A stretch of 64,000 bases of DNA from PALSA-505 sp963702235 (GTDB taxonomy: Bacteria; Actinomycetota; Actinomycetes; Streptosporangiales; Streptosporangiaceae), in NCBI GenBank assembly GCA_963702235.1, contig CAVPBZ010000005.1, positions 62,001 through 126,000 of the forward strand, read 5' to 3'. Under the pieces are notes generated by a model that searched no databases, was not told where the DNA came from, and saw nothing but the letters and a program-made list of their open reading frames with translations. Of the stretch, positions 45,364 through 53,737 are shown piece by piece. A program made the translations under genes and the position numbers. How positions within the stretch are numbered: the first letter of the stretch is position 1; each line of letters opens with the position of its first letter.

Positions 45364-45999
45364 GTGACGCAGGTTGCCGAGACGAAGCGTGACAAGATCT
45401 CACGCCGCCAGGTGGACAAGTTCGCCGAGCGGCGGGCGCAGCTCGCCGACGCCGCGCTGGTGACCCTGGCCGAGCTCGGCTACGCCCGCACCAGCCTGCG
45501 CGAGATCGCGCAGAACTCCGAGTTCTCGCACGGCGTGCTGCACTACTACTTCAGGGACAAGGCCGACCTCATCACCGAGTGCGTCCGGCGGTACAACGCG
45601 TACTGCGTCACCCGCTACGACCAGGTCGTGGCCACGTCGCGGACGGCCGGCGAGCTCAAGCGGGACTTCGCCGCCGGCCTGGCCAAGACGCTGCTCGAGG
45701 ACACCGCGATGCACCGGCTGTGGTACGACCTGCGCACGCAGAGCCTGTTCGAGCCGTCGTTCCAGCCGGACGTCGCGGAGATTGACAAGAGCCTGGAGCG
45801 GATGATCTGGCGGATCGTCAGCCAGTTCGCCGAGCTCGCCGGGGCCCCGCTGGCCGTCTCGTCCGAGGTGGCGTACGCGATCTTCGACGGGCTGTTCCAG
45901 CAGAGCCTGCTCAAGCACCTGTCCGGCGACACCGGCGCGGCCGCCGACCTGCAGGCCCACGTCGTGTCCCTGATGGATAAGCTCATCCTCGCTGGCTGA
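45364..45999 (+). CDS. TetR-family transcriptional regulator
   Basis: 211 aa from GTG 45364; earlier in-frame starts would lie over the operators. Helix-turn-helix RRAQLADAALVTLAELGYAR and TSLREIAQNSEFSHGVLHYY with the closing YYFRDKADL. The C-terminal domain (EDTAMHRLWYDLRTQSLF, VAYAIFDGLFQQSLLKHL) resembles TetR regulators of lipid or acyl-CoA metabolism. Likely represses itself and the divergent SDR/saccharopine-dehydrogenase-like/ligase operon through the three sites at 45221-45280. Confidence 0.93.
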   Translation: MTQVAETKRDKISRRQVDKFAERRAQLADAALVTLAELGYARTSLREIAQNSEFSHGVLHYYFRDKADLITECVRRYNAYCVTRYDQVVATSRTAGELKRDFAAGLAKTLLEDTAMHRLWYDLRTQSLFEPSFQPDVAEIDKSLERMIWRIVSQFAELAGAPLAVSSEVAYAIFDGLFQQSLLKHLSGDTGAAADLQAHVVSLMDKLILAG

Positions 46000-46027
46000 G
46001 CTTCAGGTCCCGTCCCGGGAGGCTGCC

Positions 46028-46436
46028 ATGGCGACCGTCAGCGTTCGCTACATCGTGCACGACGTCGATGCCGCCATCGCGTTCTACCGCGAGCACCTCG
46101 GGTTCCGCGAGCAGATGCATCCGGCACCGGCGTTTGCCATGCTCACCCGCGGTGATCTGCGTCTTGTCCTCAGCGCGCCCGGGAGGCGGCCCGGGCGGCG
46201 GCCAGGCCATGCCCGACGGCACGATGCCGGAGCCCGGCGGCTGGAACCGGTTCTCGCTCGAAGTCTCCGACCTGGCGGCAACGGCCGGCGCGCTGCGGGC
46301 GGCCGGGGTGCATTTCCGCAACGACATCGTCACCGGCGTGGGCGGCAAGCAGGTCCTGATCGACGATCCGTCGGGGAATCCGGTCGAGCTGTTCGAGCCG
46401 GTCCTTCCCGAAGCCAGGCTGTCCCGCTCAGGCTGA
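46028..46436 (+). pseudogene. VOC (glyoxalase-type) protein, frameshifted
   Basis: ATG 46028 starts MATVSVRYIVHDVDAAIAFY, a VOC domain. Near 46190, in a GC-rich stretch, the frame is lost; the other frame continues with GGWNRFSLEVSDLAATAGAL and VLIDDPSGNPVELFEPV to a stop at 46436. The span is 3n+1, so one base is in excess. Corrected, the protein would be about 135 aa and complete. Likely a sequence error or recent loss. Confidence 0.75.
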
Positions 46437-46514
46437 GTTCCCTGGTGGCGGCGCTCAGGCTGAGTTCCCTGGTGGCGGCGCCGCTCAGGCTGAGCGCCGT
46501 GGTGGCGGCGCCGC
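46425..46514. repeat. Three tandem ~30 bp repeats after the VOC gene
   Basis: Units of 27-30 bp beginning GCTCAGGCTGAG and ending GGTGGCGGC(GCC) at about 46425, 46453 and 46483. They begin over the VOC stop codon, so the gene end itself is part of the first unit. Confidence 0.75.
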
Positions 46515-46523
46515 CTGGTTCAT

Positions 46524-46573
46524 GATCGATGCCGAGTTGCACCCCACCGGTGGGGGTAAAGGCGCCGTCGATC
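46524..46573. repeat. 50-nt inverted-repeat element A
   Basis: Outer arms GATCGATG.CG / CG.CGTCGATC pair at 10 of 11 positions (one G-T), with a perfect 14 bp palindrome CCCCACCGGTGGGG at 46542-46555 inside. Same length and terminal GATCGATG as the element at 46678-46727. Confidence 0.6.
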
Positions 46574-46677
46574 AACGTCGCGGCGGCCGGGCGGGCTGGG
46601 CGGTGCCGATCAGGAACCGGTCGCCGGACCGGCACCTCGTGTCTCCTGTCCCGGCACCTCGTGCCGCCCAGTTCCAA

Positions 46678-46727
46678 GATCGATGGAAGCCTAGTGTTCA
46701 CCTGGGGGCATCAAACTTCCATCGATC
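46678..46727. repeat. 50-nt inverted-repeat element B
   Basis: Perfect 12 bp arms GATCGATGGAAG / CTTCCATCGATC with a 26-nt loop containing CACCTGGGGG. It shares the GATCGATG terminus, 50-nt length and a CACC...GGGGG core with element A, so the two look like members of one family. Confidence 0.65.
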
Positions 46728-46803
46728 AAGAGGGGGTGCCGCCGTCTGGCTCGCATCCTTAGCACGGGACCCGGAAGGTTCGCGCCGGCGGAATCCTGGT
46801 CCG

Positions 46804-47247
46804 TCAGTTGATGTCGAACTCGTTGCCCTCCGGGTCGGTCATCGCGACCGCGTAGTGGTCCAGCCCCTCCTCGGACAGGACCCGCGTGATCGTGGCGCCG
46901 AGGCCGGCCAGGCGGCTGGCCTCGGCGTTGACCAGCCGCCGGCGGCTCTCCAGCGGCGTGGCCCGCCCGCCGCTCGCCCGGATGTCGATATGCAGCCGGT
47001 TCTTGACCGTCTTCCCCTCGGGCACGATGTGGAACATGATGCGCGGCCCGCGGCCGTCCGGGTCGATGATGCTGTCCGCCCCGGCGCCGAGCTCCTCCTC
47101 GGGCACGCCGACCTCGCGCCAGTAGTCGTCCCAGCTGGCGTAGCCATCCGGCGGCGGCTCCAGCACGTAGCCCAGCGCGCTGGCCCAGAACCGGGCGAGC
47201 CGGTCCGGGTCGGCGCAGTCGATGCAGATCTGGAAGCTGGCCGCCAT
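46804..47247 (-). CDS. VOC-family (glyoxalase-like) protein
   Basis: 147 aa from ATG 47247, with AAAGGAGAGG upstream. Two beta-alpha-beta-beta-beta halves: SFQICIDCADPDRLARFWAS and DHYAVAMTDPEGNEFDIN, the latter with the terminal metal Glu. It is the two-module VOC type (glyoxalase_6-like) common in actinomycetes. Catalytic role unknown. It stands alone on the minus strand. Confidence 0.9.
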   Translation of the reverse strand: MAASFQICIDCADPDRLARFWASALGYVLEPPPDGYASWDDYWREVGVPEEELGAGADSIIDPDGRGPRIMFHIVPEGKTVKNRLHIDIRASGGRATPLESRRRLVNAEASRLAGLGATITRVLSEEGLDHYAVAMTDPEGNEFDIN

Positions 47248-47418
47248 CGGCCTCTCCTTTCGCTCGGCGCGTCGTCTCGGTGAGCGCGATGTGGGCCAGC
47301 ATGCCAGCCAGGTCCGACCGGGGTATGGCGGCGCGTCTGGCCACGGGTCCGACGGCGCCGGCCGGTCCAGCGCACAGCCTCAGCGCGCGGCGCCAGCGCA
47401 GGCCGTCAGCGCACGGCG

Positions 47419-47856
47419 TCAGCTCAGCGTGTCCGCGATCGCGCGCTCCCAGCTGGCCAGGAACCCGGGGTAACCCGCGGCGAACCGGTCCAGTTCCGCG
47501 TTCGCCTCGGGGGCCAGCGCGGTGAGGTCGTAGCCGACCGTCACGCGGGTCCCGGGCGCCGCGGGCTGGCATCGGACACTCACGATCCCGGCCCGGTCGC
47601 CCGGCGTGACCCGGGTGTAGCTGATCGCCCGGCCCGGTTTCCGGCTGGCGACGGTCCAGGTGGTGACGTGCTCGCCGTGCCCGGTCACGAAGACCACCCC
47701 CGGCTCGCTGTCGTCGGCGGCCGGGCTGGGGAACTCTGGCTCCCAGCCCTGCGCCCAGGCACGTTCGCCGGTCGGCGTGAACAGGGCGAACGCCTGCGCT
47801 GGGGGTAGCCGCACGTCGATGCTGCCGGTGAGCCGCACCCGGGCGCAGGCCGTCAC
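47419..47856 (-). CDS. SRPBCC-family protein
   Basis: 145 aa from GTG 47856, overlapping the stop of the upstream small gene by 4 nt. The pattern is a START/Bet-v1-like fold: SIDVRLPPAQAFALFTPTGE, a WEPEF segment and a closing helix GYPGFLASWERAIADTL. Probably binds a hydrophobic ligand. Co-transcribed with the 87 aa protein encoded just upstream. Confidence 0.85.
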   Translation of the reverse strand: MTACARVRLTGSIDVRLPPAQAFALFTPTGERAWAQGWEPEFPSPAADDSEPGVVFVTGHGEHVTTWTVASRKPGRAISYTRVTPGDRAGIVSVRCQPAAPGTRVTVGYDLTALAPEANAELDRFAAGYPGFLASWERAIADTLS

Positions 47857-48116
47857 TCTGACGGCTCCTCGCCGGAGTCGGGCAGGCGGTGGCTGTCGGC
47901 GGCCGTCAGGTCCAGCCCGTAGACCTCGCTGAGCCGCCCGATGACCGCGACGGTCTCGCCGCCGAACGGCGGCTTGCCCTCGAAGGCGTGCAGCACGATG
48001 CCCTCGAGCAGGTCACCGAGGGACATGTCGAGGTACTCGGCGAGTCCCTTGAGCACCTTCAGCAGCCGCCGCTCCATCCGGACGCCCGTCTGTATCCGGT
48101 CCACCGTTGGTACCAC
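47853..48116 (-). CDS. Small ribbon-helix-helix-like protein, 87 aa
   Basis: Starts at GTG 48116; a second in-frame GTG is at 48104. RIQTGVRMERRLLKVLKGLA and EYLDMSLGDLLEGIVLHAFE read as a strand plus two helices, like RHH proteins. The GTG lies inside a palindrome (48108-48123), and a TACACT -10 box lies 7 nt upstream, so translation may be leaderless. Could be a small autoregulator of this two-gene operon (inference). Confidence 0.7.
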   Translation of the reverse strand: MVPTVDRIQTGVRMERRLLKVLKGLAEYLDMSLGDLLEGIVLHAFEGKPPFGGETVAVIGRLSEVYGLDLTAADSHRLPDSGEEPSE

Positions 48117-48123
48117 GGTACCA
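48108..48123. promoter_or_regulatory. 16 bp palindrome over the start of the RHH-like gene
   Basis: TGGTACC-AC-GGTACCA, perfectly self-complementary, with another GGTAC-type half (GTGTACC) next to it. It covers the GTG start and the region just after the TACACT -10 box (48124-48129), an ideal place for autorepression. Confidence 0.6.
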
Positions 48124-48156
48124 GTGTACCTAATTTCCAGGCCACTGCGAAGAGTG

Positions 48157-50070
48157 TCAGCCCGAGGTTCCCCTGGGCGCGGTCCCCACGGCCGGCGTGA
48201 CCTCGGCCTGCAGGGTCGGCTCGGTCTCGAGCGGCATGCTGACGCGGGCGACCACCACGTCGGGGCGCGTCCGCAGCGCGTTGGACAGCACCAGGTCGAG
48301 GTGGTTGTGCAGGAAGCTGTAGCGCAGCCTGGGCGGGACGATCATCGGGATCAGCACCACGACCTGCTCGTCGTCGACCGCGCAGACCTGGTCGATGTAG
48401 CGGACAATCGGCTCGACCACCGAGGCGTACTCGGTCCGCAGCACGAGCAGCGGGACCCCCGGGTCCCACCGGGACCATTCCTCCCGGATCCGCCGGGAAA
48501 CCTCGTCACCCTGGTCGCCCTCGTCCAGCACGACCCTGACCGCGGTCACGTCCGGCGCGAGCGACAGCGCCTCGGACAGGGCGTACCTGGTGAGCCGTGA
48601 CACCGTGGTCACCGGGACGATCACCTTCGTGCGCTTGCCCGTCGGCTTGGGCGGCACCTCGTCCAGGCGCAGGGCCCCGGCGACCCGGCGGTAGTAGGCG
48701 CGGATCCGGCTGAACAGCACGATGAACGTGGGGATGGCCACCACTACGACCCAGGCGCCCTGGGTGAACTTGGAGATGAGGAAGATGACGGTGGCCGTCC
48801 CGGTGACCACAGCCCCGAGGCCGTTGACGGCCGCGCGGCTGCGCCAGCCGGGCGGCCTGGTCCGCCGCCAGTGAATGACCAGCCCGCTCTGGGCCAGCGT
48901 GAAGCCGATGAAGACCCCGATGGCGAACAGCGGGATCATCGTGTTCGTGTTCCCGTTGACCGCGATCAGCAGCGCGCCCGACAGGATGGCGAGCGCCCAG
49001 ATGCCGTTGGCGAAGGTCTGCCGGTCTCCGCGCAGCGAGAACAGGTGCGGCAGGTAGTGATCGCGGGCCAGCAGGCTGGCGAGGACCGGCAGGCCGCCGA
49101 ACGAGGTGTTGGCGGCCAGCGCCAGGACAATCGTGATCGTGAGCGACACGATGTAGTACGCCCAGTGCCTGCCGACGGCCATCGCCATGATCTGGCTGAG
49201 CACCGTCTGGCCGGACCGGGGCCCGACCTGCCAGCGATCGGCCAGCACCGCGAGGCCGAGCAGCATGGCGCCGAGGATGACCCCGAGCAGTGTCTCGGTC
49301 CGCTTGGCCCGCTTGACCCTCGGCTCCTTGAACAGCGGCACGCCGTTGGCGATCGCCTCGACTCCGGTCAGCGCGCTGCAGCCGGCCGAGAACGCCTTGA
49401 GGATGAGCAGCACGCTCACCGTCTCCAGCGAGTGCGACGGGAGCAGCGAGCGGCCGGGCTGCGATGCGTGCAGCGCGAGCGGGTGGATCAGCCCGACCGC
49501 GATGATCGCCAGCAAGCCGATGATGAAGACCGCCGTCGGCAGCAGGAAGGCCCGCGCCGCATCGCCGAGGCCGCGCAGGTTGAGCACGGTGACGACGGCG
49601 AGGATCAGCAGGCAGATCGGCACGATGTCCGGGCTGAGCCGGGGGAAGGCGGAGACCAGCGTGCCCACGCCTGCCGCGATCGACACGGCGACGGTCAGGG
49701 TGTAGTCGATGATGAGCGACGCCCCGGCCAGCAGGCTCACCCGTGCGCCGAAGTTGTCCTTGGAAACGGCGTACGCGCCGCCGCCGTGCGGGTAGGCGTC
49801 GATCACCTGCCGGTAAGAGAACACCAGGATGGCGAGCAGCGCCACGATCGCCAGCGTGATCGGCAGCACCAGGTGCAGCGCGCCGACGCCAGCGACGGCG
49901 AGCACGACGATGATCGCCTCGGGCCCGTAGGCGACCGAGGTCAGCGCGTCGAGTGACAGCGCGGGAAGGCCCTCCAGGGGCGTGATCTGCTCTTTGGCGA
50001 GCTCTGACGCGCGCAGCGGCCTGCCGACGAGGGCGCGCCACGCGCTGCTGAAAGCCGACGGGCCGGGCAT
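48157..50070 (-). CDS. APC-superfamily permease, KimA/YdaO-like potassium importer
   Basis: 637 aa from ATG 50070. Twelve membrane helices of the APC fold after the family start LVGRPLRASELAKEQITP and LSLDALTSVAYGPEAIIVVL, which closely follow the KimA (YdaO) pattern. The last 170 residues form a cytosolic universal-stress-protein-like domain (KRTKVIVPVTTVSRLTRYAL). KimA proteins import K+ with H+ and are inhibited by c-di-AMP; the same role here is inference. A plain amino-acid permease is the alternative. DUF1275 and the permease run in the same direction, 11 nt apart. Confidence 0.88.
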   Translation of the reverse strand: MPGPSAFSSAWRALVGRPLRASELAKEQITPLEGLPALSLDALTSVAYGPEAIIVVLAVAGVGALHLVLPITLAIVALLAILVFSYRQVIDAYPHGGGAYAVSKDNFGARVSLLAGASLIIDYTLTVAVSIAAGVGTLVSAFPRLSPDIVPICLLILAVVTVLNLRGLGDAARAFLLPTAVFIIGLLAIIAVGLIHPLALHASQPGRSLLPSHSLETVSVLLILKAFSAGCSALTGVEAIANGVPLFKEPRVKRAKRTETLLGVILGAMLLGLAVLADRWQVGPRSGQTVLSQIMAMAVGRHWAYYIVSLTITIVLALAANTSFGGLPVLASLLARDHYLPHLFSLRGDRQTFANGIWALAILSGALLIAVNGNTNTMIPLFAIGVFIGFTLAQSGLVIHWRRTRPPGWRSRAAVNGLGAVVTGTATVIFLISKFTQGAWVVVVAIPTFIVLFSRIRAYYRRVAGALRLDEVPPKPTGKRTKVIVPVTTVSRLTRYALSEALSLAPDVTAVRVVLDEGDQGDEVSRRIREEWSRWDPGVPLLVLRTEYASVVEPIVRYIDQVCAVDDEQVVVLIPMIVPPRLRYSFLHNHLDLVLSNALRTRPDVVVARVSMPLETEPTLQAEVTPAVGTAPRGTSG

Positions 50071-50081
50071 GCCTGCACACT

Positions 50082-50981
50082 TTACGTGGTCGGGGTCGGC
50101 TTCTCTCGCGACCGCTCCGGGCGCGCCCCCGCGTACACGGCCAGGACCAGGCAGATGGGCGCGAGGATGATCACCGGGACCGCGGCCGGCGCGTTGGCGA
50201 TCAGGATGCCGCCGACCAGCGCGCCCACGGCCAGGGCGAGCAGCGGCCCGGGCTGCCGCCATCCCGGCCAGTTGCGCTGGCCCGGGCTGACCAGCGCCGA
50301 GATCAGCCCGGTCAGCTGCCCGGTCAGGTACGTGGTCGAGAAGTCGCCCCGGCCCAGGCCGCGCACGGCCGTGCTCTGCACTCCCATCGCGGTGGCGGCC
50401 ATGGCCAGCAGCACGAACTGGACCGCCCCGGCCGGGCTGGTGCCGGTCAGCTCCCAGCCCGCGCTGAGCCCGGCCAGCAGCGCGAACTCGGCACCGAGCG
50501 CGGCCGTCACCATCGCCGGCCAGTCCTCTTCCGCCGCCGTGGCCGCCGCCGCCGTGGCCGCCGCCGCCGTGGCCGCCGCCCCCGGCCCCGTGGCCGCCCG
50601 CCGCCGCGGTCCCAGCGCGAGCACCCGCGCCCCGATCACGACCCCGAGCACGTAACCGGCCACCGACACCGCCGCGTGCTCGGCCAGGCTGGCCGACACC
50701 CGCGCCGCCGCCAGCCCGAACAGCACGAAGTTGCCGGTGATCACGCTGGTGAACACGCCGCCCAGCCGGGTGAAGCTGGCCACGTCCGTGGCCCCGGTGC
50801 CGGCCGTGAGCAGGACCGCGGCCAGGGTGATCCGGCGGGACAGCCCAGCGGGCGCAGGGCGGGCCTTCGGCCCGGTGGGCGCCTTCGGCCCGGTGGGCGC
50901 CTTCGGCCCGGTGGGCGCCTTCGGCCCGGTGGGCGCCTTCGGCCCGGTGCGCGCCTTCGGCCCGGTCTTCCTGCCAGTCAG
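50082..50981 (-). CDS. DUF1275 (YoaK-like) membrane protein with (PTGPKA)n leader, CTG start proposed
   Basis: 299 aa if read from CTG 50981. The first usual start, GTG 50783, would delete the conserved first helix (ITLAAVLLTAGTGATDVASF) that DUF1275 proteins carry before FTRLGGVFTSVITGN. No ATG/GTG/TTG exists in this frame between 50783 and the MFS stop. CTG 50981 is followed by ACT (Thr) and preceded by GGGGGTGG. Downstream come about five PTGPKA/RTGPKA repeats, six helices in all and an Ala-rich loop (AAATAAAATA). Third gene after the lipoprotein and MFS genes. Function unknown. Confidence 0.75.
   Translation of the reverse strand: MTGRKTGPKARTGPKAPTGPKAPTGPKAPTGPKAPTGPKARPAPAGLSRRITLAAVLLTAGTGATDVASFTRLGGVFTSVITGNFVLFGLAAARVSASLAEHAAVSVAGYVLGVVIGARVLALGPRRRAATGPGAAATAAAATAAAATAAEEDWPAMVTAALGAEFALLAGLSAGWELTGTSPAGAVQFVLLAMAATAMGVQSTAVRGLGRGDFSTTYLTGQLTGLISALVSPGQRNWPGWRQPGPLLALAVGALVGGILIANAPAAVPVIILAPICLVLAVYAGARPERSREKPTPTT
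50863..50967. repeat. 18 bp tandem repeat, about 5.8 copies
   Basis: Unit GCCTTCGGCCCGGTGGGC on the plus strand, nearly perfect. On the minus strand it encodes the hexapeptide PTGPKA at the start of the DUF1275 protein. A multiple of three, so copy number can change without frameshift. Confidence 0.9.
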
Positions 50982-51006
50982 CGCGCCACCCCCGGCACCC
51001 GCGCGC

Positions 51007-52593
51007 TCAGGAGGCCGCCTCGAGCCGCCGCCGCCGGGACCGCAGGGCGGCCGCCAGCGCCAGCAGGCCGGCCGCGAACACCAGGGCCGCCGACAGGTAC
51101 AGCGCCGCGCGCAGGCCGTCCTGGAACGCCGTGTACGCGGCGTTGATCACCTTCTGCACCAGCCCGGCGTTTCCGGCTCCGGCCGCCCCGCCGGCGCCTG
51201 ACGCGTTGGGGCTGGACGGGACGCCACCCGTCTCCACCGCGCGGATGACGATCGCCTGGAAGTTGGCCGGGATGCCCAGATGCTTGAGCTGGCTGATGAG
51301 GCCGGAGCTCAGCTGCGCGTTCACCAGCGCGCCGAGCACGGCGACCCCGGTCACCGCGCCGATCTCGCGGCTGGTGTTGGTCGCCGACGCGGCCATCCCG
51401 GAACGCTCCGGCGGCACCGCGTTGAGCGCCGAGGAGGTGATCGGCACCACGGTCGCCCCGATGCCGATGCCGGTCAGGCCGAGCGCGGCCGACAGGGCCC
51501 AGTAATCCGGGTGCGGGCTGATGCTGAGGTTAGCCAGCAGCAGCCCCGCGCCGAACAGCACGCAGCCGGCGAACAGCGACCAGTACGGCCCCACCGAGCT
51601 GGTCCACGGGCCGGCCAGCAGCGCGGTGAGGATCATCAGCACGGTCATCGGCAGGAACACCAGCGCGATCTTGCCGCCGGAGTCGCCGACGACCTCCTCC
51701 AGGTAGAGCGCGGTGAAGAAGAAGATCGCGAACGTCGCGAAGTAGGTGCAGAACGCCGCGATGTTGGCGATCGTGAACGCGGGCACGCGCAGGAAGCGCA
51801 GATCCAGGATCGGGTGCGCCACCCGGCGTTCCCACCAGAAGAACGCGACGGCCGCCACCGCGCCCACGCAGAACAGGGCGATCTCCTCCGGGGCGGCGTA
51901 GCCGGCGCTCTCCCCGTGGATGACGCCGAACAGCAGGGCGGACAGCGCGGCGGCGCCGAGCAGCGTGCCGGCGGTGTCCACCCGGTGCGCGTTCGGATCC
52001 GCGCTCTCCGGCAGCACGATCGCGGCGACGACGAGCGCGGCCAGCCCGAAGATCAGGCTGAACCAGAAGATCGCGCGCCAGCTGAACCAGCTCACCAGCG
52101 CCCCGCCGACGACCGGCCCGAGGGCGAGCGCCAGCCCGGACACCGCGGCCCACACGCCCACCGCGCGATCGCGCGATCGCTGCTCGGTGTACACGTGCCG
52201 CAGCATGGACAGCGTGCCGGGCTCGCTGGCCGCCGCGCCGAGCCCCATGACCGCGCGGCCGGCGATCAGCACATCGACGTTCGGGGCCAGCGCGCACATG
52301 AGCGCGCCGCCGCAGAACACCCCGGCGCCGACCAGCATGACGATCTTGCGGCCGAGCTCGTCACCGATCATCCCGCAGGCGAGCATCAGGCTGGCGAAGG
52401 TGAGCGCGTAGGCGCTGACCACCCACTGCAGCTCGGTGACGCTGGCGCCCAGCTGGCTCTGGATGCTGCCGAGCGCCACGCTGACGATCGTGTTGTCCAG
52501 GAAGGTCAGGAAGAGCAGCGTGCACAGGGCCGCCAGGGCGACGGGCCGGCCGCCGTGACGGGCAGTGGCCGCCACTTCGGTCGTCGTCGCCAC
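51007..52593 (-). CDS. MFS transporter, DHA2 (EmrB/QacA) 14-helix drug:H+ antiporter type
   Basis: 528 aa from GTG 52593. Motif C-like GLALALGPVVGGALVSWFSW in helix 5, GMIGDELGRKIVMLVG as the helix 2-3 motif A, and 14 predicted helices. A Gly/Ala-rich loop (GVPSSPNASGAGGAAGAG) lies near the end. Exports small hydrophobic or cationic compounds by proton exchange. Begins 12 nt after the lipoprotein stop and is followed by DUF1275, so the three are probably one operon. No local TetR/MarR repressor. Confidence 0.93.
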   Translation of the reverse strand: MATTTEVAATARHGGRPVALAALCTLLFLTFLDNTIVSVALGSIQSQLGASVTELQWVVSAYALTFASLMLACGMIGDELGRKIVMLVGAGVFCGGALMCALAPNVDVLIAGRAVMGLGAAASEPGTLSMLRHVYTEQRSRDRAVGVWAAVSGLALALGPVVGGALVSWFSWRAIFWFSLIFGLAALVVAAIVLPESADPNAHRVDTAGTLLGAAALSALLFGVIHGESAGYAAPEEIALFCVGAVAAVAFFWWERRVAHPILDLRFLRVPAFTIANIAAFCTYFATFAIFFFTALYLEEVVGDSGGKIALVFLPMTVLMILTALLAGPWTSSVGPYWSLFAGCVLFGAGLLLANLSISPHPDYWALSAALGLTGIGIGATVVPITSSALNAVPPERSGMAASATNTSREIGAVTGVAVLGALVNAQLSSGLISQLKHLGIPANFQAIVIRAVETGGVPSSPNASGAGGAAGAGNAGLVQKVINAAYTAFQDGLRAALYLSAALVFAAGLLALAAALRSRRRRLEAAS

Positions 52594-52605
52594 GATGACC
52601 CGCCG

Positions 52606-53154
52606 TTAGCCAGCTGACTTACACGCCGCGGGCAGCGCGGAGAGCTTCACCAGGCCGGAGGACTTCTCCAGCCCGAGCAGGCCGCAGAAGCTCGCGTCGC
52701 CGACCTTCCAGGTACCGCCGTCGTACACGGCGACGCCCTTCTGGTTGCTCAGCGCGGGGGTGCCGCCGACGGTGATCGAGTAGGTCACCGCGGCCTGCGA
52801 TGAGGTCACGTTCGACACCTTGGTCACCTTCGCCGCGGCCGAGGACGCGATCGTCGACTTGGCCTGCGCGGCGATCAGCGACTGGAACAGCTGCCCGTTC
52901 TGCAGCAGCGCCACCCGCCTGGAGACCGGCGTGCTCGCGGAGAAGAACGCTTCCCAGTTGGCCTTGATCGTTGCCGCGGCGGACGTGCCGGTGCCGGTGC
53001 CGCCGCTCGTTCCGGACGGCGACGAGCTTGAGCCCGAGTTCGGGGAGCCGCTGCTGCCGCAGCCGACCAGCAGCAGGCCAGCCGCAGCAGCGGCAGCCGC
53101 GACCGCGGGGAGCAGCGAGATCCGGCGGATCAGGGGCTGGAATCGAATGGTCAG
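52606..53154 (-). CDS. Lipoprotein, CTG (or ATT) start proposed
   Basis: 182 aa from CTG 53154. The only usual start, GTG 52914, would leave 102 aa and delete a complete lipoprotein signal: PLIRRISLLPAVAAAAAAA then GLLLVGC with the acylated Cys, followed by a Ser/Gly linker. AGGAGG lies immediately before; CTG ACC (Leu-Thr) or ATT 53148 are the candidate starts. The mature domain (TIKANWEAFFSASTPVSRR, VTYSITVGGTPALSNQKG, VYDGGTWKVGDASFCGLL) resembles small secreted beta-sheet proteins of mycobacterial LppX/DUF-like kind but is not assigned. Next to an MFS exporter. Confidence 0.78.
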   Translation of the reverse strand: MTIRFQPLIRRISLLPAVAAAAAAAGLLLVGCGSSGSPNSGSSSSPSGTSGGTGTGTSAAATIKANWEAFFSASTPVSRRVALLQNGQLFQSLIAAQAKSTIASSAAAKVTKVSNVTSSQAAVTYSITVGGTPALSNQKGVAVYDGGTWKVGDASFCGLLGLEKSSGLVKLSALPAACKSAG

Positions 53155-53253
53155 CGCCTCCTTCCTGAGCGTGATCCTACTCGCGCGGTACTGGCGGCGC
53201 GCAGTGCAGGCTGACGCCCGGGTCAGGCGCTGGACGCCCCGGCGCCGGCCGGA

Positions 53254-53661
53254 TCAGGCGGTGGCGGAAGCTGTCCTGGCCTGTGGCGCGGAGCCCGCCC
53301 AGCAGCGCACGATGTCGCGCATCGACAGCAGGCCGGTGACCTCCTGCCCCTCCACCACCACGAGGTGGCGGAAACCGCCGCGGACCATCGTCGCGGCCGC
53401 CTGGTCCAGGGTCCAGCCGGGGGAGGCGACCACGAGGTCATGGGTGCGGTGCTGGCCGACCAGCTCGCTGTCCGGATCCTGGCCCGCGGCGATGGAGTCC
53501 AGGACGTCCCGCTCGGTCAGGATGCCCACGCCGTCCTGGTCCGGGTCGATGACCACCGCGGCGCCGACCCGGCGCCGGGACATCTGAACCGCCGCCTCGC
53601 GCAACGTATGGGTCGGGCCGATGGTGAGCACCAGCTGGGTCATGCCATCGCGGACGTTCAT
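53254..53661 (-). CDS. Tandem CBS-domain protein
   Basis: 135 aa from ATG 53661; GGGGAAG upstream. Two CBS motifs: TLREAAVQMSRRRVGAAVVI with GILTERDVLDSIA, and TLDQAAATMVRGGFRHLVVV with GLLSMRDIVRCWA. Such stand-alone pairs bind adenosine nucleotides and act as energy or nucleotide sensors. No enzymatic domain. Partner unknown. Confidence 0.93.
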   Translation of the reverse strand: MNVRDGMTQLVLTIGPTHTLREAAVQMSRRRVGAAVVIDPDQDGVGILTERDVLDSIAAGQDPDSELVGQHRTHDLVVASPGWTLDQAAATMVRGGFRHLVVVEGQEVTGLLSMRDIVRCWAGSAPQARTASATA

Positions 53662-53737
53662 GTCATCACTTCCCCTGGATCGGGGCTGGCCCCAGGCAGC
53701 AGCGCAGAGGACTCTTGTGAACTTGTGAAGCCAGAGA

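Larger units (their letters stand above)
46437..46803. other. Intergenic repeats, no gene
   Basis: 366 bp without a credible gene. It contains the tandem repeats from the VOC stop to 46514 and two 50-nt inverted-repeat elements, 46524-46573 and 46678-46727. Confidence 0.6.

Noticed and set aside
46691..47572. Minus-strand frame of 293 aa
   Set aside because: It overlaps the well-supported VOC gene at 46804-47247 in another frame and has no motifs of its own.
50863..50967. Possible CRISPR array
   Set aside because: Units follow each other without spacers, encode a peptide repeat, and no cas genes are present. The 17 bp array at 60329 also has no spacers.
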